Positions 14,208 to 23,313 of a stretch of DNA of 64,000 bases are shown here, in pieces. Source of the stretch: JAOUEA01 sp035249905 (GTDB lineage: Bacteria > Actinomycetota > UBA4738 > HRBIN12). The stretch spans positions 1 through 64,000 of the forward strand of contig DATFFT010000113.1 of the NCBI GenBank assembly GCA_035249905.1, read 5' to 3'. Made by a program: the position numbers and the translations under genes. Below the pieces are notes generated by a model. That model made no database searches. It saw only the letters and a list, made by a program, of their open reading frames with translations, and had not been told where the DNA came from. Each line of letters opens with the position of its first letter. The first letter of the stretch is position 1.

Positions 14208-16780
14208 ACAAGCTCACGATGAAGTCTCAGGCGGCGCTGCAGGAAGCCCACCAGCAGGCCACCGTCCGGGATCATCAGCTGATCGAGCCCGAACATGTGC
14301 TGTTCGCGCTGCTCGCTGACTCCGAGGGGGTGGTCTTCCCCTTGCTGCACCACGTCGGGGCGAACCCGGCGCAGCTCCGCGCCAAGGTCGACGAGGCGCT
14401 CGATGCGATGCCGAAGGTGTACGCCCAGGGCGTCGAGGTTCGCATCTCGCCGGCGACCGCCAAGCTGCTCGAGGCGGGGGGGTCCGAAGCGGAGGCGCTC
14501 ACCGACGAGTACATCTCCACCGAACACCTGCTCCTCGCGATCCTGGCAAGCCCCGGCACGAAGGCGGCGGCGATCCTGCTCGAGGCCGGACTCACCCGTG
14601 ACGGGGCGCTCGCGGCACTCGCGGAGGTGCGCGGACGTCAGCGGGTCACGAGTCCCAATCCCGAGGACACGTTCCAGTCGCTCGAGAAGTACGGGCGGGA
14701 TCTGACCGATGCGGCGCGGGGCGGCAAGCTCGATCCGGTGATCGGGCGAGACGAGGAGATCCGGCGGACGATCCAGGTGCTCTCGCGCCGCACGAAGAAC
14801 AACCCGGTGCTGATCGGGGAGCCGGGTGTGGGCAAGACCGCGATCGTCGAGGGACTCGCCCAACGCATCGTCGACGGAGACGTGCCCAGCTCGCTCCGCG
14901 ACAAGCGGTTGATCGCGCTCGACCTGGCGGCGATGGTCGCCGGCGCGAAGTACCGGGGGGAGTTCGAGGAACGGCTGAAGGCCGTACTGAAGGAGATCGC
15001 CGACTCCGAGGGCGAGATCGTCACATTCATCGACGAGCTGCACACGATCGTCGGCGCCGGCGCCGCCGACGGCGCGATGGACGCCGGCAACATGTTGAAG
15101 CCGATGCTCGCGCGCGGTGAGCTGCGGGCGATCGGAGCCACCACGCTCGACGAGTACCGCCGCCACATCGAGAAGGACCCGGCGCTGGAGCGGCGCTTCC
15201 AGCCGGTGCTCGTCGAGGAGCCCAGCGCCGAAGACACGATCGGCATCCTTCGGGGGTTGAAGGAACGCTACGAGGTGCACCACGGTGTGCGGATCCAGGA
15301 CCCCGCGCTCGTAGCCGCCGCGGTGCTCAGCGATCGATACGTCACCGGACGTTTCCTGCCCGACAAGGCGATCGACCTCATCGACGAGTCGGCTTCACGC
15401 CTGCGGATCGAGATCGACTCGATGCCGGTCGAGATCGACGAGGTCGAGCGACGCATCCGCCAGCTCGAGATCGAGAAGGCCGCCCTCGGCAAGGAGAGCG
15501 ACGAGGCGTCGAAGGATCGTCTCGTCCGCCTCGAGGAGGAGCTCGCGAACCTCGAGGAAGACCGCAACTCGATGACCGCCCACTGGCAGCAGGAGAAGGA
15601 GCGGATCGATCGCATCCGCGAGCTGAAGGCGCGCATCGAGGAGACGCGCGCCGAGGCCGAGCGTGCCGAGCGCGATTCCGATCTGCAGCGGGCGGCGGAG
15701 CTCCGCTACGGCACGCTCGTACAGCTCGATCGAGAGCTCGAGGCCGAGAACGCGTCGCTCGCTGAGCTGCAGCACAACCGGAAGTTCCTGAACGAGGAGG
15801 TCACCGAGGAGGACGTCGCCGAGGTGGTCTCGAAATGGACCGGCATCCCGATCTCCAAGCTGATGGAAGGCGAGATGCAGAAGCTCGTGCACCTCGAGCA
15901 GGCCCTGCACGAGCGAGTGGTCGACCAGGTCGAAGCCGTGGAGGCAGTTGCGAACGCGATCCGACGGTCCCGGGCCGGTCTTCAGGATCCGAACCGACCG
16001 ATCGGCTCGTTCCTGTTCCTGGGTCCGACCGGCGTGGGCAAGACCGAGCTGGCTCGAGCCCTCGCCGACTACCTCTTCGACGACGAACGCGCGATCGTGC
16101 GGGTCGACATGAGCGAATATCAGGAGCGGCATACCGTCTCGAGGCTCGTCGGCGCACCGCCCGGATACGTGGGTTTCGAAGAGGGCGGTCAGCTCACCGA
16201 GGCGGTGCGACGCCGCCCGTACAGCGTCGTGCTGCTCGACGAGATGGAGAAGGCGCACGCCGACGTGTTCAACGTGTTGTTGCAACTGCTCGACGACGGC
16301 CGGCTCACCGACGGGCAGGGTCGCACGGTGGACTTCCGCAACGCGATCGTGATCATGACGTCGAACCTCGGGTCCTCGATCTTCGGCGATCCGTCGCTGG
16401 AGCACGAGAAGCAGCGGGAAGCCGTGCTCGAGGACGTGCGCGGGTACTTCCGCCCGGAGTTCGTGAACCGCATCGATGAGATCGTCGTGTTCGAGCCGCT
16501 CGGCCGTGACGAGATCGCACGGATCGTCGACATCCAGCTGGGGTCGCTGCGCCGACGGCTCGACGAGCGCGGGCTCACGATCGAGCTGACCGACGAGGCC
16601 AGGGCGTACCTCGCCGACAAGGGCTACGAACCCGCGTTCGGCGCGCGCCCGTTGAAGCGGCTGATCCAGCGAGAGATCCAGGATCCGCTCGCGTTGCGGC
16701 TGCTCTCCGGTGAGATCCGCGACGGCGACGCGGTGGAGATCGACGCATCTGCCGACGGCCTAGAGTTCCGAGCGAGCTAG
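14198..16780 (+). CDS. clpB: ATP-dependent disaggregase ClpB
   Basis: ClpB threads aggregated proteins through its hexameric pore, working with DnaK. From ATG 14198 the product has 860 residues. The N domain (LNKLTMKSQAALQEAHQQA) is followed by AAA-1 with Walker A GEPGVGKT, a long middle coiled coil (region of RLEEELANLEEDRNSM and ARIEETRAEAERAERD), and AAA-2 with GPTGVGKT and YEPAFGARPLKRLIQ. The middle domain distinguishes it from ClpA/ClpC. The start lies inside the GNAT gene. The frame is open far upstream, but that part is antisense or out-of-frame sequence of its neighbours. Confidence 0.95.
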   Translation: MDLNKLTMKSQAALQEAHQQATVRDHQLIEPEHVLFALLADSEGVVFPLLHHVGANPAQLRAKVDEALDAMPKVYAQGVEVRISPATAKLLEAGGSEAEALTDEYISTEHLLLAILASPGTKAAAILLEAGLTRDGALAALAEVRGRQRVTSPNPEDTFQSLEKYGRDLTDAARGGKLDPVIGRDEEIRRTIQVLSRRTKNNPVLIGEPGVGKTAIVEGLAQRIVDGDVPSSLRDKRLIALDLAAMVAGAKYRGEFEERLKAVLKEIADSEGEIVTFIDELHTIVGAGAADGAMDAGNMLKPMLARGELRAIGATTLDEYRRHIEKDPALERRFQPVLVEEPSAEDTIGILRGLKERYEVHHGVRIQDPALVAAAVLSDRYVTGRFLPDKAIDLIDESASRLRIEIDSMPVEIDEVERRIRQLEIEKAALGKESDEASKDRLVRLEEELANLEEDRNSMTAHWQQEKERIDRIRELKARIEETRAEAERAERDSDLQRAAELRYGTLVQLDRELEAENASLAELQHNRKFLNEEVTEEDVAEVVSKWTGIPISKLMEGEMQKLVHLEQALHERVVDQVEAVEAVANAIRRSRAGLQDPNRPIGSFLFLGPTGVGKTELARALADYLFDDERAIVRVDMSEYQERHTVSRLVGAPPGYVGFEEGGQLTEAVRRRPYSVVLLDEMEKAHADVFNVLLQLLDDGRLTDGQGRTVDFRNAIVIMTSNLGSSIFGDPSLEHEKQREAVLEDVRGYFRPEFVNRIDEIVVFEPLGRDEIARIVDIQLGSLRRRLDERGLTIELTDEARAYLADKGYEPAFGARPLKRLIQREIQDPLALRLLSGEIRDGDAVEIDASADGLEFRAS

Positions 16781-16860
16781 TTCCGAGCGGCACACTTCGA
16801 GCGGCACCGCCGCCCCATCAAGGCCGGTGACGACCGCGCCGAGCCATCTGCCATGGAGCT

Positions 16861-17619
16861 GTGGCCATGGCTGCTGGGCTGATCGCGGCGTGCATCGTCG
16901 CCTGGCGTTCGATCCGTCGGCGAGGGCGTGCCCGGCGCCTCATGCTGTTGTGCCATCGTGTCGGCCTCGAGTTCTCGCCGGTCGATCCCTTCGCCGACAC
17001 GCTCTGGCTGCCGTTCCGGTGGCTCGGCGACGGCCGATGGACCCGCGCGGAGAACGTCGTGTGGAATCGGGCCGAGGGCGACGACGTGCGTGCGTTCGAT
17101 CTGTTGATCGAGGAGAGCATGGATCGGGGAGCACGCAGCACGGTCCGACGATACGCATGTGCCGCCGTGGCACTGCCGTTCGGGTGTCCTCGCCTGGAGA
17201 TCGTGCCTCGAGACGCGATCGGGCATGTCGCCGGTTCCCTGGCGGCGTCCGACGTCGAGCTCGAGCTCGAGGAGTTCAACCGTCGGTACCGGTTGCTCTC
17301 GGAGGACCGTCGCTTCGCCGTGGCGTTCTGCGATCAGCGCATGATGCGGGCGCTCATGGGTCTGCCACCCGGCGTGAGCGTGGCCGTCAACGAGGATCGG
17401 ATGCTGATGGTCGCATCGGATCTCCAGCCGGCGGAGGTTCTGCTGCTCTTCGAGGCCGCGCGGGCGATGCGCCGCTCCGTCCCCACGGTGGTCGCGGACC
17501 TGTATCCTCAGCGTCCCGCGCGGGGCCGGCACGAGGACCGGTGGCTGCAAGGGCATTGGTCGCCGGAGCCGATCGGCGACGATCGTGGTAGGACGACGGC
17601 CGCGGAGACGTCCTCGTGA
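16861..17619 (+). CDS. Hypothetical membrane-anchored protein upstream of LemA
   Basis: I do not recognise this 252-residue protein. It starts with a short hydrophobic stretch (MAMAAGLIAACIVAW), then an Arg-rich patch (RRRGRARR), consistent with a single N-terminal anchor and a cytosolic body. The body has a LEEFNRRYRLLSEDRRFAVAFCDQ segment and ends in a Pro/Arg-rich, probably disordered tail. GTG 16861 or ATG 16867 may start it. lemA follows after 72 nt in the same direction, so a shared role at the membrane is possible. Confidence 0.6.
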   Translation: MAMAAGLIAACIVAWRSIRRRGRARRLMLLCHRVGLEFSPVDPFADTLWLPFRWLGDGRWTRAENVVWNRAEGDDVRAFDLLIEESMDRGARSTVRRYACAAVALPFGCPRLEIVPRDAIGHVAGSLAASDVELELEEFNRRYRLLSEDRRFAVAFCDQRMMRALMGLPPGVSVAVNEDRMLMVASDLQPAEVLLLFEAARAMRRSVPTVVADLYPQRPARGRHEDRWLQGHWSPEPIGDDRGRTTAAETSS

Positions 17620-17691
17620 CGAGTTGACCGGACCCGACGCTCCTCGATGGAGCGGGGTAGGCTGGGGGACCGTCGAACCGGGGGGAGCATC

Positions 17692-18372
17692 GTGGAGATC
17701 TGGCTCATCGTGCTGCTGGTCGTGGTCGCGATCGTCGCGATCGGCGCCGTGGTCTCGTACAACAGGTTCGTCTCCCAGAAGACGCTGGTCCGGGACGCAT
17801 GGGCGAACATCGACACCGAGCTCCGCCGCCGGTACGACCTGATCCCGAACCTCGTCGAGACGGTCAAGGGATACGCATCGCACGAGAAGGAGGTGCTCGA
17901 GAACGTCACTCGCGCTCGTGCGATGGCGGCGAGCGCCACGGGATCACCGGCCGAGCAGGCCGCCGCCGAGGGCCCGTTGGTGGCGGCGCTCCGCCAGCTC
18001 ATGCTCGTCGTGGAGAACTACCCGGACCTGAAGGCCAACCAGAGCTTCCTGCAGCTGCAGACCGAGCTGGCGAACACCGAGGATCGTCTGCAGACCGCCC
18101 GCCGCTTCTACAACGCGAACGTGCGCGACTACAACCGACGCGTGAAGCAGTTCCCGTCGGTGGTGGTCGCGAACCTGTTCAACTTCGAGGAAGAGGAGTT
18201 CTTCGAGGTCGAGGACGCGATCCGCGAGGGCGGGCCGCCACAGGTGGACTTCGGGTCACCGACCGGATCGAGCCTCGTCTCCCCGACGCCCGGGCCGTCG
18301 ACACCGCCCCCGCCGACCGACGACATCCCGGAAGCGCCCGATCAGCCGACCCCGCCCAACCCGACCGGCTAA
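17692..18372 (+). CDS. LemA family membrane protein
   Basis: The 226-residue product has one N-terminal transmembrane helix (IWLIVLLVVVAIVAIGAVV), then the LemA helical domain: NRFVSQKTLVRDAWANIDTE, RRRYDLIPNLVETVKGY, HEKEVLENVTRARA and LANTEDRLQTARRFYNANV. The last 45 residues are a Pro-rich tail. LemA proteins are common, but their biochemical role is not established. GTG 17692 has GGGGGGAG upstream. The frame extends 15 codons further, but without a ribosome binding site. Its stop overlaps that of the convergent MFS gene. Confidence 0.9.
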   Translation: MEIWLIVLLVVVAIVAIGAVVSYNRFVSQKTLVRDAWANIDTELRRRYDLIPNLVETVKGYASHEKEVLENVTRARAMAASATGSPAEQAAAEGPLVAALRQLMLVVENYPDLKANQSFLQLQTELANTEDRLQTARRFYNANVRDYNRRVKQFPSVVVANLFNFEEEEFFEVEDAIREGGPPQVDFGSPTGSSLVSPTPGPSTPPPPTDDIPEAPDQPTPPNPTG

Positions 18373-19688
18373 CGTTCGAGGGACTGCGGCGTGAACCCCT
18401 CGGCCACCGTCCGGCGCCGGATGGCTCGGGTGAGCCAGGTCCACACGGCGGCCCAGATCACCGCCATCGCGCCGACCACCAGGGCGGCGACGCGCGGGCT
18501 CGATGCGTCGGCCACGGCAGACGCGACCAAGCTCGACATCGCGAGTGCAAGCGTGATCATCGCGAAGTCCACGGCGAACACACGGCCGCGGATGTGATCG
18601 GGCACCAGCACCTGCAGTCCGAACGTCGACAGCACCCACTGCGCCCCGCCCCCGAGGTGGGCGACCAGGATCACCGCCGCCGCGATCCAGAGTGACGGGG
18701 CGAGCCCGAGCGCCATGTAGGCGAATCCGAAGAGCGCGAGGGCGAGACCGATGGCTCCGAACAAGCGGCGGTGGCCCTCACCGCTGATCAGGTGGCCCAG
18801 GAACGGCCCGGCCAACGCTCCGGCGCCGCGGGCGGCCATCAGTACCCCGACCCCGATCTCACCGCGGACGAACACATCGGCGCCGAAGACCGGGATCAGT
18901 GCCAGCACGCCCGCCGCCAGGCCGAATCCGGCCTTGACGCCCATGAGTGCCAGCACTCGATGGTCGCGTCGCGCGTAGTGCACGACCTCGATCGTCGCAT
19001 CGATCATCTTCGGGTGTTCGTGCCCGGGCTCCCGTGCTTCTGAGAACGGCCGGCGGATCCCCCAGAGCAACATCGCCGAGACCCCGAACGTCGTCGCATC
19101 GATCACGAACGCGGTGTCGCGCCCGAACACGGCGGCGACGACGCCGCCGAGCCCTGCGCCGACAGCCAGCATCGTTCCCCACAGCGAACCGTTCAGTGCG
19201 TTCGCCGTCGGCAGATCGGAGGGGTCGACGAGGTTCGGGGTCGCGGCCGTCGACGCGGGGTCGAACGGCGCCGCGAACACCGACATCATGGCGAGGAGTG
19301 GGTACGCGAGCCAGATCGTCCCTGTTCCGACGAACAGGAACGACAGAGCGATGCCGACGCGCGCGAGGTCGCAGACGATCATGAGCCTGCGCCGGTCGAG
19401 GCGATCCACGAGCACGCCTGCGGGCGGCGAGGCGAGGAAGAACGCGAGCTCCTGCGCGAGGATCGCGAATCCGACATCGATCGCACGCCCCGAGGTCTCG
19501 ACGATCAATGACGTGATCGCGACGAACAGGAACCAGTCGCCGCCCAACGAGATCAGGGAGGCGAGGAACAACCGCCGGAAGTCGCGGTTGCGCTGGAGCA
19601 GAGAGACGCTCGCTCGCAGCCCCGTCGTCGCATCGAGCCGTCGTTCCTGCGTCGCATCCGGCGCGGAGTCTGGGTCGCGCTCGAGCAT
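18369..19688 (-). CDS. Major facilitator superfamily transporter
   Basis: The 439-residue protein has about 12 hydrophobic helices and the MFS cytosolic loop GVLVDRLDRRRLMIVCDLAR after helix 2. Related features are NALNGSLWGTMLAVGAGLGG and a middle loop around REPGHEHPKMIDA. It most resembles the single-component drug-efflux (enterobactin exporter/MefA-like) branch; the substrate is unknown. The ATG at 19688 has no ribosome binding site, and TAGTCT at 19699-19704 (minus) lies 10 nt upstream. It converges on lemA with overlapping stop codons (CTAA). Confidence 0.85.
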   Translation of the reverse strand: MLERDPDSAPDATQERRLDATTGLRASVSLLQRNRDFRRLFLASLISLGGDWFLFVAITSLIVETSGRAIDVGFAILAQELAFFLASPPAGVLVDRLDRRRLMIVCDLARVGIALSFLFVGTGTIWLAYPLLAMMSVFAAPFDPASTAATPNLVDPSDLPTANALNGSLWGTMLAVGAGLGGVVAAVFGRDTAFVIDATTFGVSAMLLWGIRRPFSEAREPGHEHPKMIDATIEVVHYARRDHRVLALMGVKAGFGLAAGVLALIPVFGADVFVRGEIGVGVLMAARGAGALAGPFLGHLISGEGHRRLFGAIGLALALFGFAYMALGLAPSLWIAAAVILVAHLGGGAQWVLSTFGLQVLVPDHIRGRVFAVDFAMITLALAMSSLVASAVADASSPRVAALVVGAMAVIWAAVWTWLTRAIRRRTVAEGFTPQSLER

Positions 19689-19733
19689 GGTGGCAGTCAG
19701 ACTATTGGCATTTCGACCGAGGGAGGGCGAGCC

Positions 19734-20378
19734 ATGGTGGAGCACATCACCTGGTTCCGTCAGGCAGCGCTGCGCTGGCGCGACGAGCAGCTCACCGTCT
19801 ACATCGATCCGTGGGGCACGGGAGACGATCCGCCGCCGGCGGACCTGATCTTCATCACGCACGCCCACTTCGATCACTTCCGACCGGACGAGATCGACAA
19901 GCTCCGGCGGGACGGCACGAAACTGGTGGCTCCCCGCGACGTCGCCGACGAGCTGACGGGCGACGTCACGCCAGTGAGCCCGAACGAGCCCTACGAGGTC
20001 GGGGGCGTGCGGTTCATCGCCGTGCCCGCGTACAACACCCGCGAGGAGGCCCTGGAATTCCATCCGCGTCGCAACGGCTGGGTCGGCTACGTCATGGAGC
20101 TCGGCGACAGGAGCTACTACCACGCCGGCGACACCGACCACGCTCCTGAGCTCGACGACGTCAGGGCCGACGTGGCGTTCCTGCCGATCGGGGGGCACTT
20201 CACGATGGACTGGCGAGCGGCGGCGGGACTCGCCAGAACGATCGAGCCCGCTCTCGCGGTGCCCATCCACTACGGATTCGTGATCTGCTCGCCCGGCGAC
20301 GGTATGCGGTTCCGCGATGCCGCGGCTCCCGTGCCCGTCGATCTGATCGCGCCCGTCGACGACTTCGAGCAGGAGTAG
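19734..20378 (+). CDS. Metallo-beta-lactamase-fold hydrolase
   Basis: The 214-residue product has the HxHxDH metal motif in FITHAHFDHF (about residues 41-50), a second-metal region YYHAGDTDHAPE and a late His in AVPIHYGF. It resembles the compact UlaG-like/YtnP-like hydrolases that act on lactones or phosphodiesters. No substrate can be assigned. ATG 19734 follows GGGAGGGCGAG. The gap to the divergent MFS start is only 45 nt. Confidence 0.85.
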   Translation: MVEHITWFRQAALRWRDEQLTVYIDPWGTGDDPPPADLIFITHAHFDHFRPDEIDKLRRDGTKLVAPRDVADELTGDVTPVSPNEPYEVGGVRFIAVPAYNTREEALEFHPRRNGWVGYVMELGDRSYYHAGDTDHAPELDDVRADVAFLPIGGHFTMDWRAAAGLARTIEPALAVPIHYGFVICSPGDGMRFRDAAAPVPVDLIAPVDDFEQE

Positions 20379-20425
20379 CTCGGCCTGCGGGTAGCATCCG
20401 GACACCCCGCACGGCGCACGAGGAG

Positions 20426-21337
20426 ATGACGATGACGTTCGGCTACGAGGGCACGCTGTTCATCCTGGCGTTCGACCATCGAGGATCGCTCCAGAAGAAG
20501 CTGTTCGGCATCGAAGGGACGCCTGGTCCACGCGATGCCGAGCGCATCGTCGATGCCAAGCGGCTGATCTTCGAGGGCATGGAGCGAGCCCTCGACGCGG
20601 GTATCGACGCCTCTACGGCGGGCGTGTTGGTCGACGAGCAGTTCGGCTCGCAGGTCGCGCGTGACGCGAAAGAGGCGGGCATGATCCTGGCGATGCCGGC
20701 CGAGAAGTCGGGACAGGACGAGTTCGACCTCGAGTATGGCTCGGCGTTCGCGGCACACATCGAGTCGTTCGACCCGACATTCGCCAAGGTGCTCGTCCGG
20801 TACAACCCCGAGGGCGACGGCGCCATGAACGGTCGCCAAGCGGCGAGGCTCAAGGGACTGTCGGAGTGGCTCCACAGCACGGACCGGCGGCTGCTGTTCG
20901 AACTGTTGGTGCCTGCCGAACCGCACCAGCTCGAGCGCTTCGGCGGCGACGCCGGTCGCTACGATGCCGAGCTGCGGCCCGACCTGATGCGTCTCGCCAT
21001 CGCCGAACTGCAGGAGGCCGGCGTCGAGCCCGACATCTGGAAGATCGAAGGCATCGACGATCCGGTGATGTGCGCGGCGATCGCCGAGCGGTGCAGGGTC
21101 GGGGGCCGAGAGGGCGTGGGCTGCGTCGTGCTCGGGCGCGGAGCCGACGACGCGGCGGTCGATGCCTGGTTGCGGGCCGCTCGGGACGTGCCGGGGTACC
21201 AGGGGTTCGCGATCGGGCGTTCGATCTGGTGGAAGCCGCTCGAGGCGTACATCGCGGGCAAGATGGCGCGCGATGAGGCCTCGACGCAGGTCGCGAACAA
21301 CTACCGGCGCTTCGCCGCCGTCTACGAGGATCGTTGA
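20426..21337 (+). CDS. DUF2090 protein, aldolase-like (related to C-terminal domain of IolC-type proteins)
   Basis: The 303-residue product begins with FILAFDHRGSLQKKLFGIEG, characteristic of DUF2090. In some bacteria this domain is fused to the inositol kinase IolC and is thought to act as a 2-deoxy-5-keto-gluconate-6-phosphate aldolase. KVLVRYNPEGD, LLFELLVPAEP, DIWKIEGIDD and FAIGRSIWWKPLEAYIAGKM are consistent with an aldolase-type barrel with a Lys in WKIEG. No other inositol gene is near, so the in vivo substrate is uncertain. TAGCAT at 20392-20397 and a GAGGAG site support the start. Confidence 0.78.
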   Translation: MTMTFGYEGTLFILAFDHRGSLQKKLFGIEGTPGPRDAERIVDAKRLIFEGMERALDAGIDASTAGVLVDEQFGSQVARDAKEAGMILAMPAEKSGQDEFDLEYGSAFAAHIESFDPTFAKVLVRYNPEGDGAMNGRQAARLKGLSEWLHSTDRRLLFELLVPAEPHQLERFGGDAGRYDAELRPDLMRLAIAELQEAGVEPDIWKIEGIDDPVMCAAIAERCRVGGREGVGCVVLGRGADDAAVDAWLRAARDVPGYQGFAIGRSIWWKPLEAYIAGKMARDEASTQVANNYRRFAAVYEDR

Positions 21338-21357
21338 GCGACGGTCGACCGGGACGT

Positions 21358-22176
21358 TCAGCCCTCGAGCAGGAGCCCCCGCCGTCGGCGCACGCGTCGG
21401 TCGAGCCGGTTGAAGATCAGGTACTCGACGAGGACGCCGATCACGGCGATCACCGCCACGACGGCGGCCAGGGCGGCGACGTCGCCGGTCTCTCCTTCCT
21501 CGGCTAGCAGGTGGCCGAGCCCCGCTACGCCCACGGCCGCGATGATCAGCTCGGCCGCCATCAGCGCCTTCCAGGCGAAGCCCCAGGCCTGCTGCAATCC
21601 GCCGATGAATCCGGGCAGGGCCGCGGGCAGCACCACGTCGCGGTAGAGATCCCAACCCTCCGCCCCCAGCGTTCGGCCTGCGCGCTTGAGGATGGGCGGC
21701 ACCTGACGCATCGCCGCCATCGCCGCCAGGGTCATCGACGGGAACGAGCCGACGATCGTCACGAAGACCACGGCGCGTTCCGTGGCACCGAACCAGATCA
21801 CGGCGATCGGCACCCACGCGACGAACGGCACGATCTGCAGTGCCACGACCAAAGGCCGGACGGATCGGCGTGCGAACTCGTTGAGGGCCAGACCGACGCC
21901 CAGCATCGTGCCGATCGTCACGGCGACGGTGAACGAGAACAGCAGTCGGATCATCGTCTTCACCGTCGCGTCGGGGATCGTGCCGTCGCGCACGCCTGCG
22001 AGGAAGGCTCGCCACGCATCGATCGGCGAGGGCACGCCGTCGGTCGTCGTGAAGGCGGCGATCAGGGCCCAGACCGCGATCAGTCCCGACACGCCGGCGA
22101 GTGGCGGTCCGATCTCATGCGCGATGCGGCGTGCCCCGATCCTCGCGGTTGTCGCGGGCGCCGTCGCGGCCCTCAT
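21358..22176 (-). CDS. ABC transporter permease, SsuC/TauC (NitT/TauT) type
   Basis: The 272-residue integral membrane protein has about six helices and the EAA loop AEGWDLYRDVVLPAALPGF that contacts the ATPase. The overall pattern is that of aliphatic sulfonate, taurine or nitrate importers. It overlaps the ATPase gene by 4 nt. No periplasmic or lipoprotein substrate-binding gene lies beside it, so it must borrow one or the partner has been lost. The sulfur-rich neighbourhood favours a sulfonate role, by inference. Confidence 0.87.
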   Translation of the reverse strand: MRAATAPATTARIGARRIAHEIGPPLAGVSGLIAVWALIAAFTTTDGVPSPIDAWRAFLAGVRDGTIPDATVKTMIRLLFSFTVAVTIGTMLGVGLALNEFARRSVRPLVVALQIVPFVAWVPIAVIWFGATERAVVFVTIVGSFPSMTLAAMAAMRQVPPILKRAGRTLGAEGWDLYRDVVLPAALPGFIGGLQQAWGFAWKALMAAELIIAAVGVAGLGHLLAEEGETGDVAALAAVVAVIAVIGVLVEYLIFNRLDRRVRRRRGLLLEG

Positions 22177-23042
22177 CGCTCGTCGACCTCCTGCACGATC
22201 GGCCGGTCGCTGCCCTCTGCCCGGGCGCGGGCAACCTCGCGCATCAACAGTTCGTGCACGTCGGAGACGACGCGTGCTACCAGCACGTCGTCGAGCTGAC
22301 GGGGTCGCGGTGCGCCGATGCGCACTTCTTCGAGCAGCCGTCCGGGGGCTGCGGACATCACCAGCACGCGGTCGGCGAGCAGGGCCGCTTCCCGGACGTT
22401 GTGCGTGACGAAGAAGAACGTCTTCGGCCCCTCACGCTCGAGCAAGACCCGTTGCACCTCGTCCTGCAGCAGCTCACGGGCCTGAGCGTCGAGCGCGCCG
22501 AACGGTTCATCGCCGAGCAGCACATCGGGATCGGTCGCGAGGGCTCGCGCGAGTTGGGCACGCTGCCGCATGCCCGCCGAGAGCTCGTGGGGCTGCACGT
22601 CGGCGAACGAGCCGAGACCGACGTTGGTGAGCCACGTTCGGGCCCGGGCGGCGCGTTCCGCCGGGGAGGTGCCGGTGAGCTTCAGGGCGAGCTCGACGTT
22701 GCCCGCGACGGAGAGCCATGGGAACAGCGCCGGCTCCTGGAACAGCACGGCGCGATCGGGCCCGGGTCCGGCGATCGGTCGCCCATCGAGCAACACCTTC
22801 CCCGACGTTGGTTCGTCGAGGCCGGCCAGGATGTTGATGATCGAGGTCTTCCCGCACCCCGACGGACCGAGCAGGCACACGAACTCCCCGATGTGCACGT
22901 CGAACGACACGTGATCGACCGCTGTGACGATCGAGCCGCGCGTCGAGCGCCGTGTCTTGACGAGGTCGCGGACGGCGATCTTCCGCGCCCGGTCGTCCGG
23001 CGCGGCGGTCGGGTTCACCTCGGTCGTGATCACATCGCTCAT
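22173..23042 (-). CDS. ABC transporter ATPase, SsuB/TauB (NitT/TauT) type
   Basis: The 289-residue ATPase has Walker A LLGPSGCGKTSI, Q-loop VLFQEPALFPWLSV, signature LSAGMRQRAQLARAL (Ala where LSGGQ usually has Gly), Walker B VLLGDEPFGALD and the switch His in FFVTHNVREA. The FQEP...PWL segment is characteristic of the SsuB/TauB group. It should energise the overlapping permease. It lies 22 nt downstream of the DUF2292 gene, forming DUF2292-ssuB-ssuC. Confidence 0.9.
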   Translation of the reverse strand: MSDVITTEVNPTAAPDDRARKIAVRDLVKTRRSTRGSIVTAVDHVSFDVHIGEFVCLLGPSGCGKTSIINILAGLDEPTSGKVLLDGRPIAGPGPDRAVLFQEPALFPWLSVAGNVELALKLTGTSPAERAARARTWLTNVGLGSFADVQPHELSAGMRQRAQLARALATDPDVLLGDEPFGALDAQARELLQDEVQRVLLEREGPKTFFFVTHNVREAALLADRVLVMSAAPGRLLEEVRIGAPRPRQLDDVLVARVVSDVHELLMREVARARAEGSDRPIVQEVDER

Positions 23043-23064
23043 CGGCGTGCCACCCCCGCAGCGC

Positions 23065-23274
23065 TCACCGCAACCTGAACTTCTCGGCCATCTCGACCTG
23101 CACGACCTTGCCGTCCTGGATCACCAGCACGACGGTTCCGTAGTTGATGCGCCGCACGATGTCGGCGACCCTGGCGAGCACCAACCGCTCCTCCTCGGAG
23201 AGGTCGAGCGCGGCCAGTTGCTCGTCGGCCGAGGCCTGCGGGACCTCCGCGTCGGTGGTCGCGTCGTCGCTCAC
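23065..23274 (-). CDS. DUF2292 (YezD-like) small protein, copy 1
   Basis: The 69-residue protein has an acidic, variable N-terminus and the DUF2292 core from RRINYGTVVLVIQDGKVVQVE to the C-terminal EKFRLR. The family is small and of unknown biochemical function, and is often found beside sulfur-compound transport genes. The core is 20/25 identical to the second copy at 30567-30788. TAGACT at 23281-23286 (minus) lies 6 nt before GTG 23274, so it is probably the leaderless first gene of an operon with the SsuBC pair. Confidence 0.88.
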   Translation of the reverse strand: MSDDATTDAEVPQASADEQLAALDLSEEERLVLARVADIVRRINYGTVVLVIQDGKVVQVEMAEKFRLR

Positions 23275-23313
23275 GGTCGGAGTCTACGTCGGGCCCCCGG
23301 GCCGACTCGATCC

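Noticed and set aside
23275..23313. GC-rich hairpin with one bulge between the Na+/Pi-like gene and DUF2292 as a terminator.
   Set aside because: Short and imperfect, without a T-tail, and it overlaps the likely DUF2292 -10 box; too weak to list as a feature.
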